The position numbers and the translations under genes were made by a program. The notes under the pieces were generated by a model, which did no database searches, was not told where the DNA came from, and saw only the letters and a list, made by a program, of their open reading frames with translations. From an uncultured Alphaproteobacteria bacterium (GTDB taxonomy: Bacteria; Pseudomonadota; Alphaproteobacteria; HIMB59; GCA-002718135), in assembly GCA_902621165.1 (NCBI GenBank), contig CACNKX010000002.1:153107-217106 (forward strand): a stretch of 64,000 bases of DNA, read 5' to 3'. This document shows, in pieces, positions 15,630 to 23,992 of the stretch (its first letter is position 1; every line of letters begins with the position of its first letter).

Positions 15630-15647
15630 TTTGTAAATTTTGTAAAT
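15630..15647 (+). promoter_or_regulatory. Exact tandem 9-bp repeat at the XRE regulator start (candidate operator)
   Basis: TTTGTAAAT occurs twice in direct tandem, and the second copy runs into the regulator's ATG (15646). The core resembles the TTTGCAAA half-site I recall for RamB/PrpR-type regulators of the same family. This suggests autoregulation by steric block of initiation. Confidence 0.6.
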
Positions 15648-17085
15648 GAATATTGAATCTGACATAAATTTTGGCCCAAGGTTAAAAAAACAAAGGATAA
15701 GCAAAGGTTTTTCACAAGCTGAATTATCAAAAACTATTGGTATATCTCCTAGTTATTTAAATTTAATTGAAAGTGGAAAAAGAAAAATACCACTTTCCTT
15801 ACTAATTAAAGCAGCTGATAAATTAGATTTATCAATTAAAGACTTCTCAACAGAATCTAGCAAACGACTACTTTCAGACGTAATGGATGTTTTAAGCAAT
15901 GAGATTTTTGATGATTTAAAGATAACCAATCACGACACAAGTGACTTTATTGGTTCTAATCCTAACATAGCTAAAGCATTACTGACAATAAATGATTCTT
16001 TTAAAAGTTTTAAAGAAGATATGCAAAATCGACTTGAAACGATGGATGTCAATGCAAATCAAATTGAAAAACCAACAAGACTACCTGTAGAAATCGTTTC
16101 AGATATTCTTCAAGAAAATAAAAATTACTTTAATGATTTAGAAGTAAGTTCTGAAAATCTAAGAAAACAAATAGGTCTTGAAACTGGACCTAACATTGGA
16201 TCTGGATCTAAATTATCACTTTATCTTAAAGAAAAACATGGAATTGAAGTTAAAATAGTAACCATAAACGAAGATGAAAAAATAGTTAAAAGATTTGATG
16301 AAAATTCAAAGATTTTTTATCTTTCTGAAATGTTAACTTACACATCAAGAAACTTTCATTTAGCATCACAAGTCGCTTATTTAGAGGCTAATGATGTTAT
16401 CAATAAAGTTATTAAAGATAATAATGTCGAATCAGAAGAAGTAGAACCTTTGTTTAAACTATCTTTACTAAATTATTATGCTGCTGCTTTTATGATGCCT
16501 TATAACGATTTTTTAAAGAGTGCTAAATTACATAAATATGATGTAGAAATTTTGATGCATCATTATGCTTGTAGTTTTGAACAAGTTACACATAGATTAA
16601 CAAATCTTCAAAGACCTGGAAACGAAGGAGTGCCATTTCATTTTTTAAAAACAGATATTGCTGGAAATGTCTCAAAGCGATTTTCTTTATCTGGTATTCA
16701 TATACCAAGACATGGAGGTTCTTGTCCTAGATGGAATGTTTATACTGCTTTTTTAAATCCTGGAAAAATTCATCCTCAAATATCTAAAATGCCAGATGGA
16801 CGAGTATATTTTTGTATTGCAAGAGCTTTTGAGAAAGGAATTGAAAAACATGGAATGCCTAAAAGCTTTGTTTCGATTGGTTTAGGTTGTGATATGAAAT
16901 ACGCAAAAGATTTAATTTATTCTGAAGGAATTGATCTAAATAATAAAAAATTACAAATGCCAATTGGAGTTTCTTGTAGGATATGCCCTAGAGTGGAATG
17001 TCAGCAAAGAGCTTTTCCTCCAATTGATAAAGAACTTAAATTAGATATAAAATATCGAGGGACGTCGCCCTACGTTACAATTTAG
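15646..17085 (+). CDS. XRE-family regulator with IrrE-like and C-terminal ScfR/DUF2083 domains (RamB/PrpR-like)
   Basis: This 479-aa protein has an N-terminal helix-turn-helix at about 10-65 (LKKQRISKGFSQAELSKTIG, SPSYLNLIESGKR). An IrrE/ImmA-like middle follows, where the peptidase HExxH is degenerate (FHLASQVAYLEA), so it is probably not a protease. The C-terminal domain has a conserved Cys cluster, CRICPRVECQQRAFPP. This architecture belongs to short-chain fatty-acyl-CoA regulators controlling glyoxylate-cycle, acetate or propionate genes. Tandem 9-bp repeats cover its start and the start of the divergent small gene. The neighbouring carnitine module yields acetoacetate, and betainyl-CoA is an intermediate, so acyl-CoA sensing would make sense here. 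Confidence 0.88.
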   Translation: MNIESDINFGPRLKKQRISKGFSQAELSKTIGISPSYLNLIESGKRKIPLSLLIKAADKLDLSIKDFSTESSKRLLSDVMDVLSNEIFDDLKITNHDTSDFIGSNPNIAKALLTINDSFKSFKEDMQNRLETMDVNANQIEKPTRLPVEIVSDILQENKNYFNDLEVSSENLRKQIGLETGPNIGSGSKLSLYLKEKHGIEVKIVTINEDEKIVKRFDENSKIFYLSEMLTYTSRNFHLASQVAYLEANDVINKVIKDNNVESEEVEPLFKLSLLNYYAAAFMMPYNDFLKSAKLHKYDVEILMHHYACSFEQVTHRLTNLQRPGNEGVPFHFLKTDIAGNVSKRFSLSGIHIPRHGGSCPRWNVYTAFLNPGKIHPQISKMPDGRVYFCIARAFEKGIEKHGMPKSFVSIGLGCDMKYAKDLIYSEGIDLNNKKLQMPIGVSCRICPRVECQQRAFPPIDKELKLDIKYRGTSPYVTI

Positions 17086-18093
17086 TTAAATTTTGACTAA
17101 CATTTTACCTAAATTTTTTCCATTAAGTAAATCGATAAATGCTTTAGGAGCATTTTCTATATTTTCATAAATTGTTTCTTTAAACTTTATTTTTCCTTCA
17201 GACAGCCAATTTCGCATATCAGTTTCAAAAGGCTCATTATCATTTTCATGATCAAAAATTAAAAAACCTTTTATAGTTAATCTTTTTACTAATACGTGAG
17301 CCATATTTTTTAGTCCAGCAGGTGCAGAAGTTGAATTCATTTGAGATATTCTTCCACAAATAATAATTCTTCCAAAATTTTTCATTCGAAAAATTGCAGA
17401 CTCTAAAAAATCACCTCCTACATTATCAAAGTATAAGTCAAATCCTTCAGGACAAATTTCTTTTAAGTGAACAACAAGGTTATCAATTTTTTTATAATTA
17501 AATGCTACATCAACATTTAATTCATTTTTTAACCAATCAACTTTTTCATCTGATCCTGTACTAGCATATACTTTGCATCCTAAATTTTTTGCAATTTGAC
17601 AAACTGTTGAACCAACACTTCCACCTGCTGAAGATACAAGAATACTTTGTCCTTTTTGTATATTCCCATGATTAAAAAGACCAATATATGCAGTTTGCCC
17701 TGTCATTCCTAAAGGCCCAAGATAAGTTTGCAATGGAAGATTGTAATTTTTTATTTTTTTTAAATCACCGCCTTTGCAAACGAAGTTATCTCTCATTCCA
17801 AAATTACTGAAAACAACGTCTCCTTCTTTAAATTGTGAATCTTTTGATTTTTGGACTGACCCAATTGCATAACCTTCCATTTCCTCGCCTATTAAAAAGG
17901 GTGGTTTATAATTTTTACGTTCTGTCATCCTTGCTCTCATATACGGATCAACAGATATCCATGAATTAAGAACATGAATATTATTTGTTTCATCTAATTC
18001 TAAAGTTTTAGATTTAATTTCAAAATCTTCTTCTTTAGGTAAACCAGTTGGTATATAATTTTTTAAAGCTACATATTTTGAAATTATTGTCAT
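17086..18093 (-). CDS. NADP-dependent medium-chain reductase (curcumin/alkenal reductase, LTB4-dehydrogenase family)
   Basis: A 335-aa zinc-free MDR protein. It has the PYMRARM motif near residue 50 (SVDPYMRARMTE), LGPLGMTGQTAYIGL, the nucleotide-binding SSAGGSVGSTVCQIAK and FDLYFDNVGG. The family reduces the C=C of alpha,beta-unsaturated ketones or aldehydes using NADPH. It is convergent with the XRE gene, with stops abutting, and starts 2 bases after the carnitine dehydrogenase stop, so it is the last gene of the leftward carnitine unit. Whether it acts on a carnitine-related intermediate or detoxifies enals is unknown. Confidence 0.88.
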   Translation of the reverse strand: MTIISKYVALKNYIPTGLPKEEDFEIKSKTLELDETNNIHVLNSWISVDPYMRARMTERKNYKPPFLIGEEMEGYAIGSVQKSKDSQFKEGDVVFSNFGMRDNFVCKGGDLKKIKNYNLPLQTYLGPLGMTGQTAYIGLFNHGNIQKGQSILVSSAGGSVGSTVCQIAKNLGCKVYASTGSDEKVDWLKNELNVDVAFNYKKIDNLVVHLKEICPEGFDLYFDNVGGDFLESAIFRMKNFGRIIICGRISQMNSTSAPAGLKNMAHVLVKRLTIKGFLIFDHENDNEPFETDMRNWLSEGKIKFKETIYENIENAPKAFIDLLNGKNLGKMLVKI

Positions 18094-18095
18094 AA

Positions 18096-19016
18096 TTATA
18101 ATTTATATTTTTTCTTTAATTCTAGCAAATCTATTAAGAAATTATCTCTTATATTACTTAAATCTTTTATAGAATGATTGTTTGATTGTTTTTTTGTTCC
18201 TTTAATGATGTCTTCTTTAAGTTTTTTTGTTAGTTTTGGAGATTTTAGTTTAGTCCATGGGAGTTTTAATGCTGGTCCAAATTGATCTAACATGTGTTTC
18301 ATACCCATTTCTCCTCCTGCTAAGTGAAATGTCAAAAAAGTTCCCATTAGAGCCCACCTCATACCAGGACCATAAGTGATTGCTTCATCTAAATCTTTTG
18401 TTGAAGCATATCCATCATTTACAATATGTAACCCCTCTCTCCACAAAGCTTCTTGCAATCTATCAGATAAAAAGCCTGGTAATTCTTTTTCTACCAATAA
18501 TGTTTTCATTTTAATTTTTTGATAAAATTTTTTTGCTTTATTAAGATATAAATTTGTAGTTTTTTTACCTTTTACAATCTCAACCAAGGGGAGAATATAC
18601 ACAGGGTTAAAGGGATGAGCTATGATTAATCTTTTTGGATTAATACATTTTGATTGTAAATCTGATGGAAGTAAACCAGATGAACTTGAAGCAATTATTG
18701 AATTGGATGGTGAATATTTACTTATATTTTTTATAACATCTTTTTTTAAAGATAGTCGTTCAGGTACATTTTCCTGAATTAAATCTGCATTTTTTACTGC
18801 TTCCTCAATATTGTCTACGATCTCCAAATTTTTGAAATTGATTTTGGTATTATATAATTTTTTTATAATTAAGTTTGTTCTTGCTATTTCTTCTTTTAGA
18901 AAATGTAATTGATGAGAATTTTTATCAAATGCTTTGACTTTTTTACCATTGGCGAGAAATCTGAGTATCCAGCCGGTACCAATCACACCAGTTCCAATGA
19001 CAGCAATATTTTTCAA
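18096..19016 (-). CDS. lcdH: L-carnitine dehydrogenase
   Basis: This 306-aa protein has the 3-hydroxyacyl-CoA dehydrogenase fold: Rossmann start MKNIAVIGTGVIGTGW, catalytic His in IIAHPFNPVY and helix-rich C-terminus. The C-terminal block GPGMRWALMGTFLTFHLAG, followed by QFGPALKLPWTKL, is the hallmark of L-carnitine dehydrogenases rather than of 3-hydroxybutyryl-CoA dehydrogenases. It oxidises L-carnitine to 3-dehydrocarnitine with NAD. Placement 1 base after the BKACE gene and near the thioesterase reproduces the known carnitine degradation set. Confidence 0.88.
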   Translation of the reverse strand: MKNIAVIGTGVIGTGWILRFLANGKKVKAFDKNSHQLHFLKEEIARTNLIIKKLYNTKINFKNLEIVDNIEEAVKNADLIQENVPERLSLKKDVIKNISKYSPSNSIIASSSSGLLPSDLQSKCINPKRLIIAHPFNPVYILPLVEIVKGKKTTNLYLNKAKKFYQKIKMKTLLVEKELPGFLSDRLQEALWREGLHIVNDGYASTKDLDEAITYGPGMRWALMGTFLTFHLAGGEMGMKHMLDQFGPALKLPWTKLKSPKLTKKLKEDIIKGTKKQSNNHSIKDLSNIRDNFLIDLLELKKKYKL

Positions 19017-19017
19017 A

Positions 19018-19908
19018 TTAAAAATGTTTTTTTAGTTTTAATTTCTCTCTTGTCTGTTGCGGGGATAAAATAGATGCTCCCATATCTTCAACAATACATC
19101 TTGCTTTTTCAACCAACTGTGCATTTGATGCAAAAACTCCTTTTTTTAAATAAAGATTATCCTCCAGTCCTACACGAACATTTCCTCCTAAAATAACTGC
19201 CTGTGCAGCCATAGGCATTTGCGATCTTCCTATTCCAAATCCAGACCAAATACCTTCAGAAGGTACCATTTCAGCCATAGCTTTCATTGCGCTTGTTGTT
19301 GCAGGTGATCCCCAAGGTATGCCAAGGCATATTTGATAAAAAGGAGGGCCATCAATTAAACCTTCTTTATAAAGTTGGTTAGCAAACCATAAATGACCCA
19401 TTTCAAAAGCTTCCATTTCTGGTTTCACTCCAAGCTCCTGCATTTTTTTTGCTGCAGTTCTTAGTTGTATCGGTGTATGAATAAAAGTCATGTTTGAGTC
19501 ACCAAAATTTAGTGAGCCGCAGTCTAAAGTACAAATTTCAGGCAATAACTCTTCAACATGTTCTAATCTGCTTAATGCATCGATCATATCAGTATTTGCT
19601 CCCACTGGATTTAAAGGATCTTTACCTGTTCCCACTTCAAAATCACCACCCATACCTGTAGTAAAATTTAAAACTACATCAGTTTCAGAGGAGCGAATTC
19701 TATCTGCTACTTCTTTATAATAACTTAAATTCCTAGAAGGTTTGCCATCAGGTTCTCTTACATGTACATGAGCTATTGCTGCACCTGCTTTGGCAGCTTC
19801 AATTGAAGCATCAGCAATTTGTTTTGGCGTTATAGGTAATTCAGGATGTTTGCCTGCTGTATCACCAGATCCTGTTACAGCGCAGGAAATTATTACTTCA
19901 TTATTCAT
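19018..19908 (-). CDS. Beta-keto acid cleavage enzyme (BKACE, DUF849), predicted dehydrocarnitine:acetyl-CoA type
   Basis: A 296-aa zinc TIM-barrel protein. The metal site His47 and His49 is seen in [37 protein letters not shown] and [11 protein letters not shown] are conserved BKACE blocks. Members condense a beta-keto acid with acetyl-CoA to give acetoacetate and a new CoA ester. Next to carnitine dehydrogenase the expected substrate is 3-dehydrocarnitine, giving acetoacetate and betainyl-CoA. It is the first gene of the leftward unit and divergent from the thioesterase (42-base gap). Confidence 0.88.
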   Translation of the reverse strand: MNNEVIISCAVTGSGDTAGKHPELPITPKQIADASIEAAKAGAAIAHVHVREPDGKPSRNLSYYKEVADRIRSSETDVVLNFTTGMGGDFEVGTGKDPLNPVGANTDMIDALSRLEHVEELLPEICTLDCGSLNFGDSNMTFIHTPIQLRTAAKKMQELGVKPEMEAFEMGHLWFANQLYKEGLIDGPPFYQICLGIPWGSPATTSAMKAMAEMVPSEGIWSGFGIGRSQMPMAAQAVILGGNVRVGLEDNLYLKKGVFASNAQLVEKARCIVEDMGASILSPQQTREKLKLKKHF

Positions 19909-19950
19909 TATTTTAAACTACAATATTTTTTGAATTAATAAAGAAAAACA

Positions 19951-20418
19951 ATGAAGATATATTTAAATTCAGGAAGAGTAAAAAAAGAATGGACCGATTA
20001 CAATGGTCATATGAATTTGGCATTTTATATTCATCTTTTTGATGCTGGATGGGAAGTTCTTTTACAAAAATTTAATATGGGTGAAACTTCTGCAAAAAAA
20101 GAGAAGAAAACTACTTTTGCCGTTGAGTCACACACAACTTATGACAAAGAAGTGAAAGAGGGTGATGAAGTAGATATTAATTTATTATTTCTTGATAGGG
20201 ATAAAAAAAGATTAATTTATAAATTAGAAATGACACATAAACTTGAAGGTTATAGAGCAGCAACAACAGAGGTTTGTTCTTTGTATGTTGATTTAAATGT
20301 TAGAAAAGTTTCTGAATTAGAATTAGAAAAGCAAAAAGATATAGATAAATTTATTCAAGAAAATAAAAATAATTTTGATCCAGGTAACCTTACACTAATC
20401 AATAAGCTAAAAAAATAA
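19951..20418 (+). CDS. Hotdog-fold thioesterase, predicted betainyl-CoA thioesterase
   Basis: A 155-aa 4-hydroxybenzoyl-CoA-thioesterase-type protein. The active-site segment is DYNGHMNLAFYIHLFDAG, with the Asp/Asn-Gly-His-Met-N pattern of the family, followed by the central beta strands. In known carnitine loci this enzyme hydrolyses betainyl-CoA to glycine betaine and CoA. The divergent placement against BKACE and carnitine dehydrogenase supports that reading. The family is broad, so the substrate rests on context. Confidence 0.82.
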   Translation: MKIYLNSGRVKKEWTDYNGHMNLAFYIHLFDAGWEVLLQKFNMGETSAKKEKKTTFAVESHTTYDKEVKEGDEVDINLLFLDRDKKRLIYKLEMTHKLEGYRAATTEVCSLYVDLNVRKVSELELEKQKDIDKFIQENKNNFDPGNLTLINKLKK

Positions 20419-20982
20419 CTATAAATTTCTATAAGGTGTTCTATTGAATATTCTTTGAACCATTGGAACAAATTCTTTTAAAGGAATTGTATCATAATTT
20501 GGATCAAATGATGCTTGATCCCATCTTTCACAAAAATCTATAGTGTCTTTAAAGAATTCATGACCTTTGAATTTATCTCTTAGATTTCTATCTTTTCCAT
20601 AATAATGATTATAGTAGTAGGCTTGAAATAAACCGTGTTGTTCTACAATCCATCTTGTTTTTTCAGACACAAAGGGTTTTAATACTGCAGCTGCAAGTTC
20701 AGAATGATTAAGAGGTGCAATTTCATCACCTATATCATGCAATAAGGAAGCTACCACCATTTCTTCAGAAGCTTGTTCACGTAACGCCCTTGATGCAGTT
20801 TGAAGAGAATGTTCTAATCTAGATACCTTATAGCCACCTAAAGAATTGTCTAAACTTTCTAGCACTCTTACTATTCTATCAGCTGTACCTTCAATGAATT
20901 TATCTTCAAAATTAGCAAGAAGTTCATAATCCTCTTTATCACCATGTTTCATTTCAGTGAATTTTACTTCATCTTTAGACAT
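20419..20982 (-). CDS. HD-domain protein of the PhnZ/TmpB type (candidate mixed-valent di-iron oxygenase)
   Basis: About 187 aa if the start is Met at 20982. The longer start at 20997 would leave only 13 bases to the divergent agmatine deiminase. All six metal ligands of PhnZ-type oxygenases can be placed (numbered from the longer start): His63 in RLEHSLQTA, His87-Asp88 in LLHDIGD, His98 in NHSE, His121 in EQHGLF and Asp160 in RWDQ. PhnZ and TmpB oxidatively cleave 1-hydroxyphosphonates, and TmpB makes glycine betaine. The phosphonate-contacting Lys and Arg I recall for PhnZ are replaced here (Gln, Glu), so the substrate may be different. It is convergent with the betainyl-CoA thioesterase, stops adjacent. 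A plain HD phosphohydrolase is the alternative. Confidence 0.7.
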   Translation of the reverse strand: MSKDEVKFTEMKHGDKEDYELLANFEDKFIEGTADRIVRVLESLDNSLGGYKVSRLEHSLQTASRALREQASEEMVVASLLHDIGDEIAPLNHSELAAAVLKPFVSEKTRWIVEQHGLFQAYYYNHYYGKDRNLRDKFKGHEFFKDTIDFCERWDQASFDPNYDTIPLKEFVPMVQRIFNRTPYRNL

Positions 20983-21010
20983 GAAATAATTATACATATT
21001 TTTAAATTTT

Positions 21011-21994
21011 ATGAAACTAATTCCTGAATGGTATGAACACCAATATTGTTTGATTGCTTGGCCATGTAATAAAGATCTTTATGGTAAAATTATTAATAAA
21101 GCTAGAGATGAAGTTGCAAATTTAATTAATGAAATTGCAAAAACTGAGCATGTAATTGTATTTTCAAATAAAGAAGACATTAATGAAATTCAAAATAAAA
21201 CTGATCATAAAAATATTGATATTGTAGAGTGTAAATTAGATGATTCTTGGATGCGAGATATTGCACCTATATTTTATATCGAAGATGAAAAATTAAAATC
21301 AATTAGTTTTGAATTTAATGGTTATGGCAAATATCCAGATTATTTAAATGATAATAAAATATCAAAATTGATTTCAAACTATTTTAACATCCCAACAAAA
21401 ATTTCTGACTTAGTCATTGAAGGAGGTGCAATAACTTATGATGATAAAAAAAATTTGTTTAGCACTAAAAATGTAATATTTAATAAAAATAGAAAACAAA
21501 AACATAATAGTGAACATATTATTAATGAATTAAAGCTATTGTTTGATTTAAATTATATTTTTCTATTTGAAAATGGATTAATGGAGGATGATACAGATGG
21601 TCATGTCGATAATTTATTATGCCCAATAGGGAAAAATCAATATTTAATTGCTACAACTCACAAATTAGATCCTAATTATGAAATATTAAAAAAAAACAAA
21701 ACTGATCTTATTAAATTTTTTAAAGATACTAATCAGACATTTGATTTAATTGAAGTTCCCTTACCTACAAGAAAAAAAATTAATAATAAAAATATTATTA
21801 GCTCTTACATAAATTTTTATTTCAGTAAAAATAAAATTATCTTACCTAAATTCAATGTTAAGGAAGATAATGAGGTAAAATTAACTTTTGAAAAGTTATT
21901 CCCAAATCGAGAAATTATGATGTTGGAAACAGAAAATATAAATTATGGTGGTGGAAATATTCATTGTATAACAATGAATGTGCCAAAAATATGA
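21011..21994 (+). CDS. aguA: Agmatine deiminase
   Basis: A 327-aa protein of the peptidyl-arginine-deiminase-like guanidine-modifying fold. Motifs: DDSWMRDIAPIF near residue 80, VIEGGAI, DGHVDNLLC and the C-terminal nucleophile Cys in GGGNIHCITMN. It hydrolyses agmatine to N-carbamoylputrescine and ammonia. It overlaps the N-carbamoylputrescine amidase by ATGA, which fixes the pathway. It is somewhat shorter than the usual about 360-370 aa because loops are trimmed, as expected in a reduced genome. Confidence 0.92.
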   Translation: MKLIPEWYEHQYCLIAWPCNKDLYGKIINKARDEVANLINEIAKTEHVIVFSNKEDINEIQNKTDHKNIDIVECKLDDSWMRDIAPIFYIEDEKLKSISFEFNGYGKYPDYLNDNKISKLISNYFNIPTKISDLVIEGGAITYDDKKNLFSTKNVIFNKNRKQKHNSEHIINELKLLFDLNYIFLFENGLMEDDTDGHVDNLLCPIGKNQYLIATTHKLDPNYEILKKNKTDLIKFFKDTNQTFDLIEVPLPTRKKINNKNIISSYINFYFSKNKIILPKFNVKEDNEVKLTFEKLFPNREIMMLETENINYGGGNIHCITMNVPKI

Positions 21995-22848
21995 AAGTAA
22001 AAGTAGCAACATCACAATTCAAGGCCATTAAAGGAGACTTTGACGCTAATTTAAATAAAGCAATTAGTTTAGTTGAAAAAGCATCAAATGAAAATGTTGA
22101 TATTTTACTTCTGCAAGAATTATTTCAAGATTATTATTTTTGTTCAACAAAAAATGATCAATTTTTTGATCTTGCAATTGATTTTCCTTCCCATCCAATG
22201 TTCGAAAAATTATCTAATATTTGTAAAGATAAAAAGATTTCATTACCAATTAGTTTTTTTCAAAAAAAGGAAAATAAGTTTTTTAACTCTCTCGTTATGA
22301 TTGATTCTTTAGGTAAAATAAGTGAAGTTTATAATAAATCTCACATTCCTGAAGGACCTGGCTATAATGAGAAGTATTATTTTGAAAAAGGCAACACAGG
22401 CTTTATGGTTTTTGACACCCCTCTGGCAAAAGTTGGCTGTGCTATTTGTTGGGATCAGTGGTTTCCTGAATGTGCAAGAATACTAGCGTTGAAAGGCGCT
22501 GATTTAATTTTATACCCATCAGCAATTGGCTCTGAGCCGCACATGCCTGAATTAAATTCGAAGGATCATTGGATTAATACAATGGTAGGACATGCTGCTG
22601 CAAATCAAATCCCTATAATAACCTCGAATAGAATAGGCAAGGAGGTCGAAGCTGATATTGAATTAAATTTTTATGGTAATTCTTTTATATTGGATCATCT
22701 TGGAAATGTAATAAATCGTATGAATGATAAGGATGAGGGAATAATAACAGCGACTCTAGATTTGTTAATTTCAAGAAAATATAGAAAATCATGGGGTAAC
22801 TTTAGAGATAGAAGGCCTGATCTATATAAAAAAATTCTCGATTTTTAA
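21991..22848 (+). CDS. aguB: N-carbamoylputrescine amidase
   Basis: A 285-aa nitrilase-family enzyme. The catalytic triad is Glu in LLLQELFQD, Lys in NKSHIPEGPGY and Cys in VGCAICWDQWFPE. It releases putrescine, CO2 and ammonia from N-carbamoylputrescine. The chosen ATG at 21991 overlaps the aguA stop in the ATGA arrangement; a longer frame from 21964 would overlap by 31 bases and adds an atypical leader. The two-gene pair makes putrescine from agmatine. Confidence 0.93.
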   Translation: MKVKVATSQFKAIKGDFDANLNKAISLVEKASNENVDILLLQELFQDYYFCSTKNDQFFDLAIDFPSHPMFEKLSNICKDKKISLPISFFQKKENKFFNSLVMIDSLGKISEVYNKSHIPEGPGYNEKYYFEKGNTGFMVFDTPLAKVGCAICWDQWFPECARILALKGADLILYPSAIGSEPHMPELNSKDHWINTMVGHAAANQIPIITSNRIGKEVEADIELNFYGNSFILDHLGNVINRMNDKDEGIITATLDLLISRKYRKSWGNFRDRRPDLYKKILDF

Positions 22849-22876
22849 TTTATTTTATTTAATGTAATTTTTATTT

Positions 22877-22884
22877 AGGAGGGG
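22877..22884 (+). promoter_or_regulatory. Strong Shine-Dalgarno of the polyamine-binding protein
   Basis: AGGAGGGG lies with its GGAGG core 6 bases before the ATG at 22889. Neighbouring genes lack a comparable site. Confidence 0.8.
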
Positions 22885-22888
22885 AATA

Positions 22889-23941
22889 ATGCTTAAGTAT
22901 TTTATATCTCTATTAGTTTTAATTTCTTTTTATGCTCAGGCTAAAGAAGAATTATTTATTTACAATTGGTCTGACTACATTGCCGAAGATACAATTGAAA
23001 ATTTTGAAAATGAATTTGGCATTGATGTAACTTATGATGTTTTTGATTCAAATGAGGTTCTTGAAGCTAAACTTTTAGCTGGTGGGTCTGGATATGATAT
23101 TGTCGTGCCTTCTGGTTCTTTTTTAGAAAACCAAATCAAGGCTGGAGTTTTTCAAAAACTTGATAAGGCTCAACTTTCAAACATTGGTAATTTAGATCCT
23201 GATGTACTAGCAAAAATTGATGCACATGATCCAGGAGGTCAATACTCGATAAATTATATGTATGGCACTACAGGTATTGGCTATAATACTGATAAAGTTG
23301 ATGAAAATGATATTACAAGTTGGAGCATTTTGTTTGATCCAGCTATTGCATCAAAATATGCAGATTGTGGAATCGCAATGTTGGATGCTCCTACAGAGGT
23401 TATGGAAATCGCTTTAAAATACGTTGGAAAAGATCCTTATACAGAGGATGAGAAAGATTATGAGGTTGCTCTTGAAATGTTACAGCAAATAAGACCTTAC
23501 ATAAGATATTTTGATTCTTCTCAATATATTGATGATTTAGCAAATGGAGAGATCTGTTTGACTATGGGATGGTCTGGTGATGTTTTCCTAGCTGCTGATG
23601 AAGCTGCAGATGGCGTAGAAGCTTGGTACTCAATTCCATCTGAAGGAACTGTAATATGGTTTGATATGATGGCTATTCCAGCTGATGCAAAAAATGTTGA
23701 GAATGCCCACAAATTTATAAATTATATTTTAAGACCTCAAGTTGCTGCTGATATTACAAACTACGTTTGGTATTCAAATCCAAATAAAGCAGCCAATGAA
23801 CTAGTTGATCCTGAAATTTTTGAAGATCCTGCTATTTATCCAGATGAAGCAACTTTAAGTATGCTTTTTGCTGATACAGCTGACTCTCCAAAAAAATCTA
23901 AATTATCAACTAAATATTTCAATAAATTTAAATCAAATTAA
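22889..23941 (+). CDS. potD/potF-like: Spermidine/putrescine periplasmic binding protein (PotD/PotF type)
   Basis: A 350-aa protein with a Sec signal peptide (about residues 1-18, ending FYAQA). The mature start is KEELFIYNWSDYIAEDTIENF, the classic PotD/PotF opening. YDIVVPSG, MYGTTGIGYNT and TMGWSGD are family blocks. It captures polyamines in the periplasm for the PotABC-like proteins encoded directly downstream. The gene is preceded by a strong ribosome site and followed by a 13-bp stem-loop, which would favour its accumulation over the membrane parts. Confidence 0.93.
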   Translation: MLKYFISLLVLISFYAQAKEELFIYNWSDYIAEDTIENFENEFGIDVTYDVFDSNEVLEAKLLAGGSGYDIVVPSGSFLENQIKAGVFQKLDKAQLSNIGNLDPDVLAKIDAHDPGGQYSINYMYGTTGIGYNTDKVDENDITSWSILFDPAIASKYADCGIAMLDAPTEVMEIALKYVGKDPYTEDEKDYEVALEMLQQIRPYIRYFDSSQYIDDLANGEICLTMGWSGDVFLAADEAADGVEAWYSIPSEGTVIWFDMMAIPADAKNVENAHKFINYILRPQVAADITNYVWYSNPNKAANELVDPEIFEDPAIYPDEATLSMLFADTADSPKKSKLSTKYFNKFKSN

Positions 23942-23956
23942 AAAATATACTTCATT

Positions 23957-23986
23957 TCAGCACTAATATATTAATATTAGTGCTGA
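23957..23986 (+). other. Intercistronic stem-loop after the polyamine-binding protein
   Basis: Perfect 13-bp arms TCAGCACTAATAT / ATATTAGTGCTGA with a 4-base loop start 15 bases after the stop. The right arm ends 6 bases before the ATPase start codon. There is no T-run. It should stabilise the upstream message and may also limit initiation of the ATPase gene. Confidence 0.75.
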
Positions 23987-23992
23987 TTTAAG

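Noticed and set aside
18096..19016. 3-hydroxybutyryl-CoA dehydrogenase
   Set aside because: The C-terminal GPGMRWALMGTFLTF and FGPALKLPWTKL blocks are typical of L-carnitine dehydrogenase, and BKACE and thioesterase partners are adjacent.
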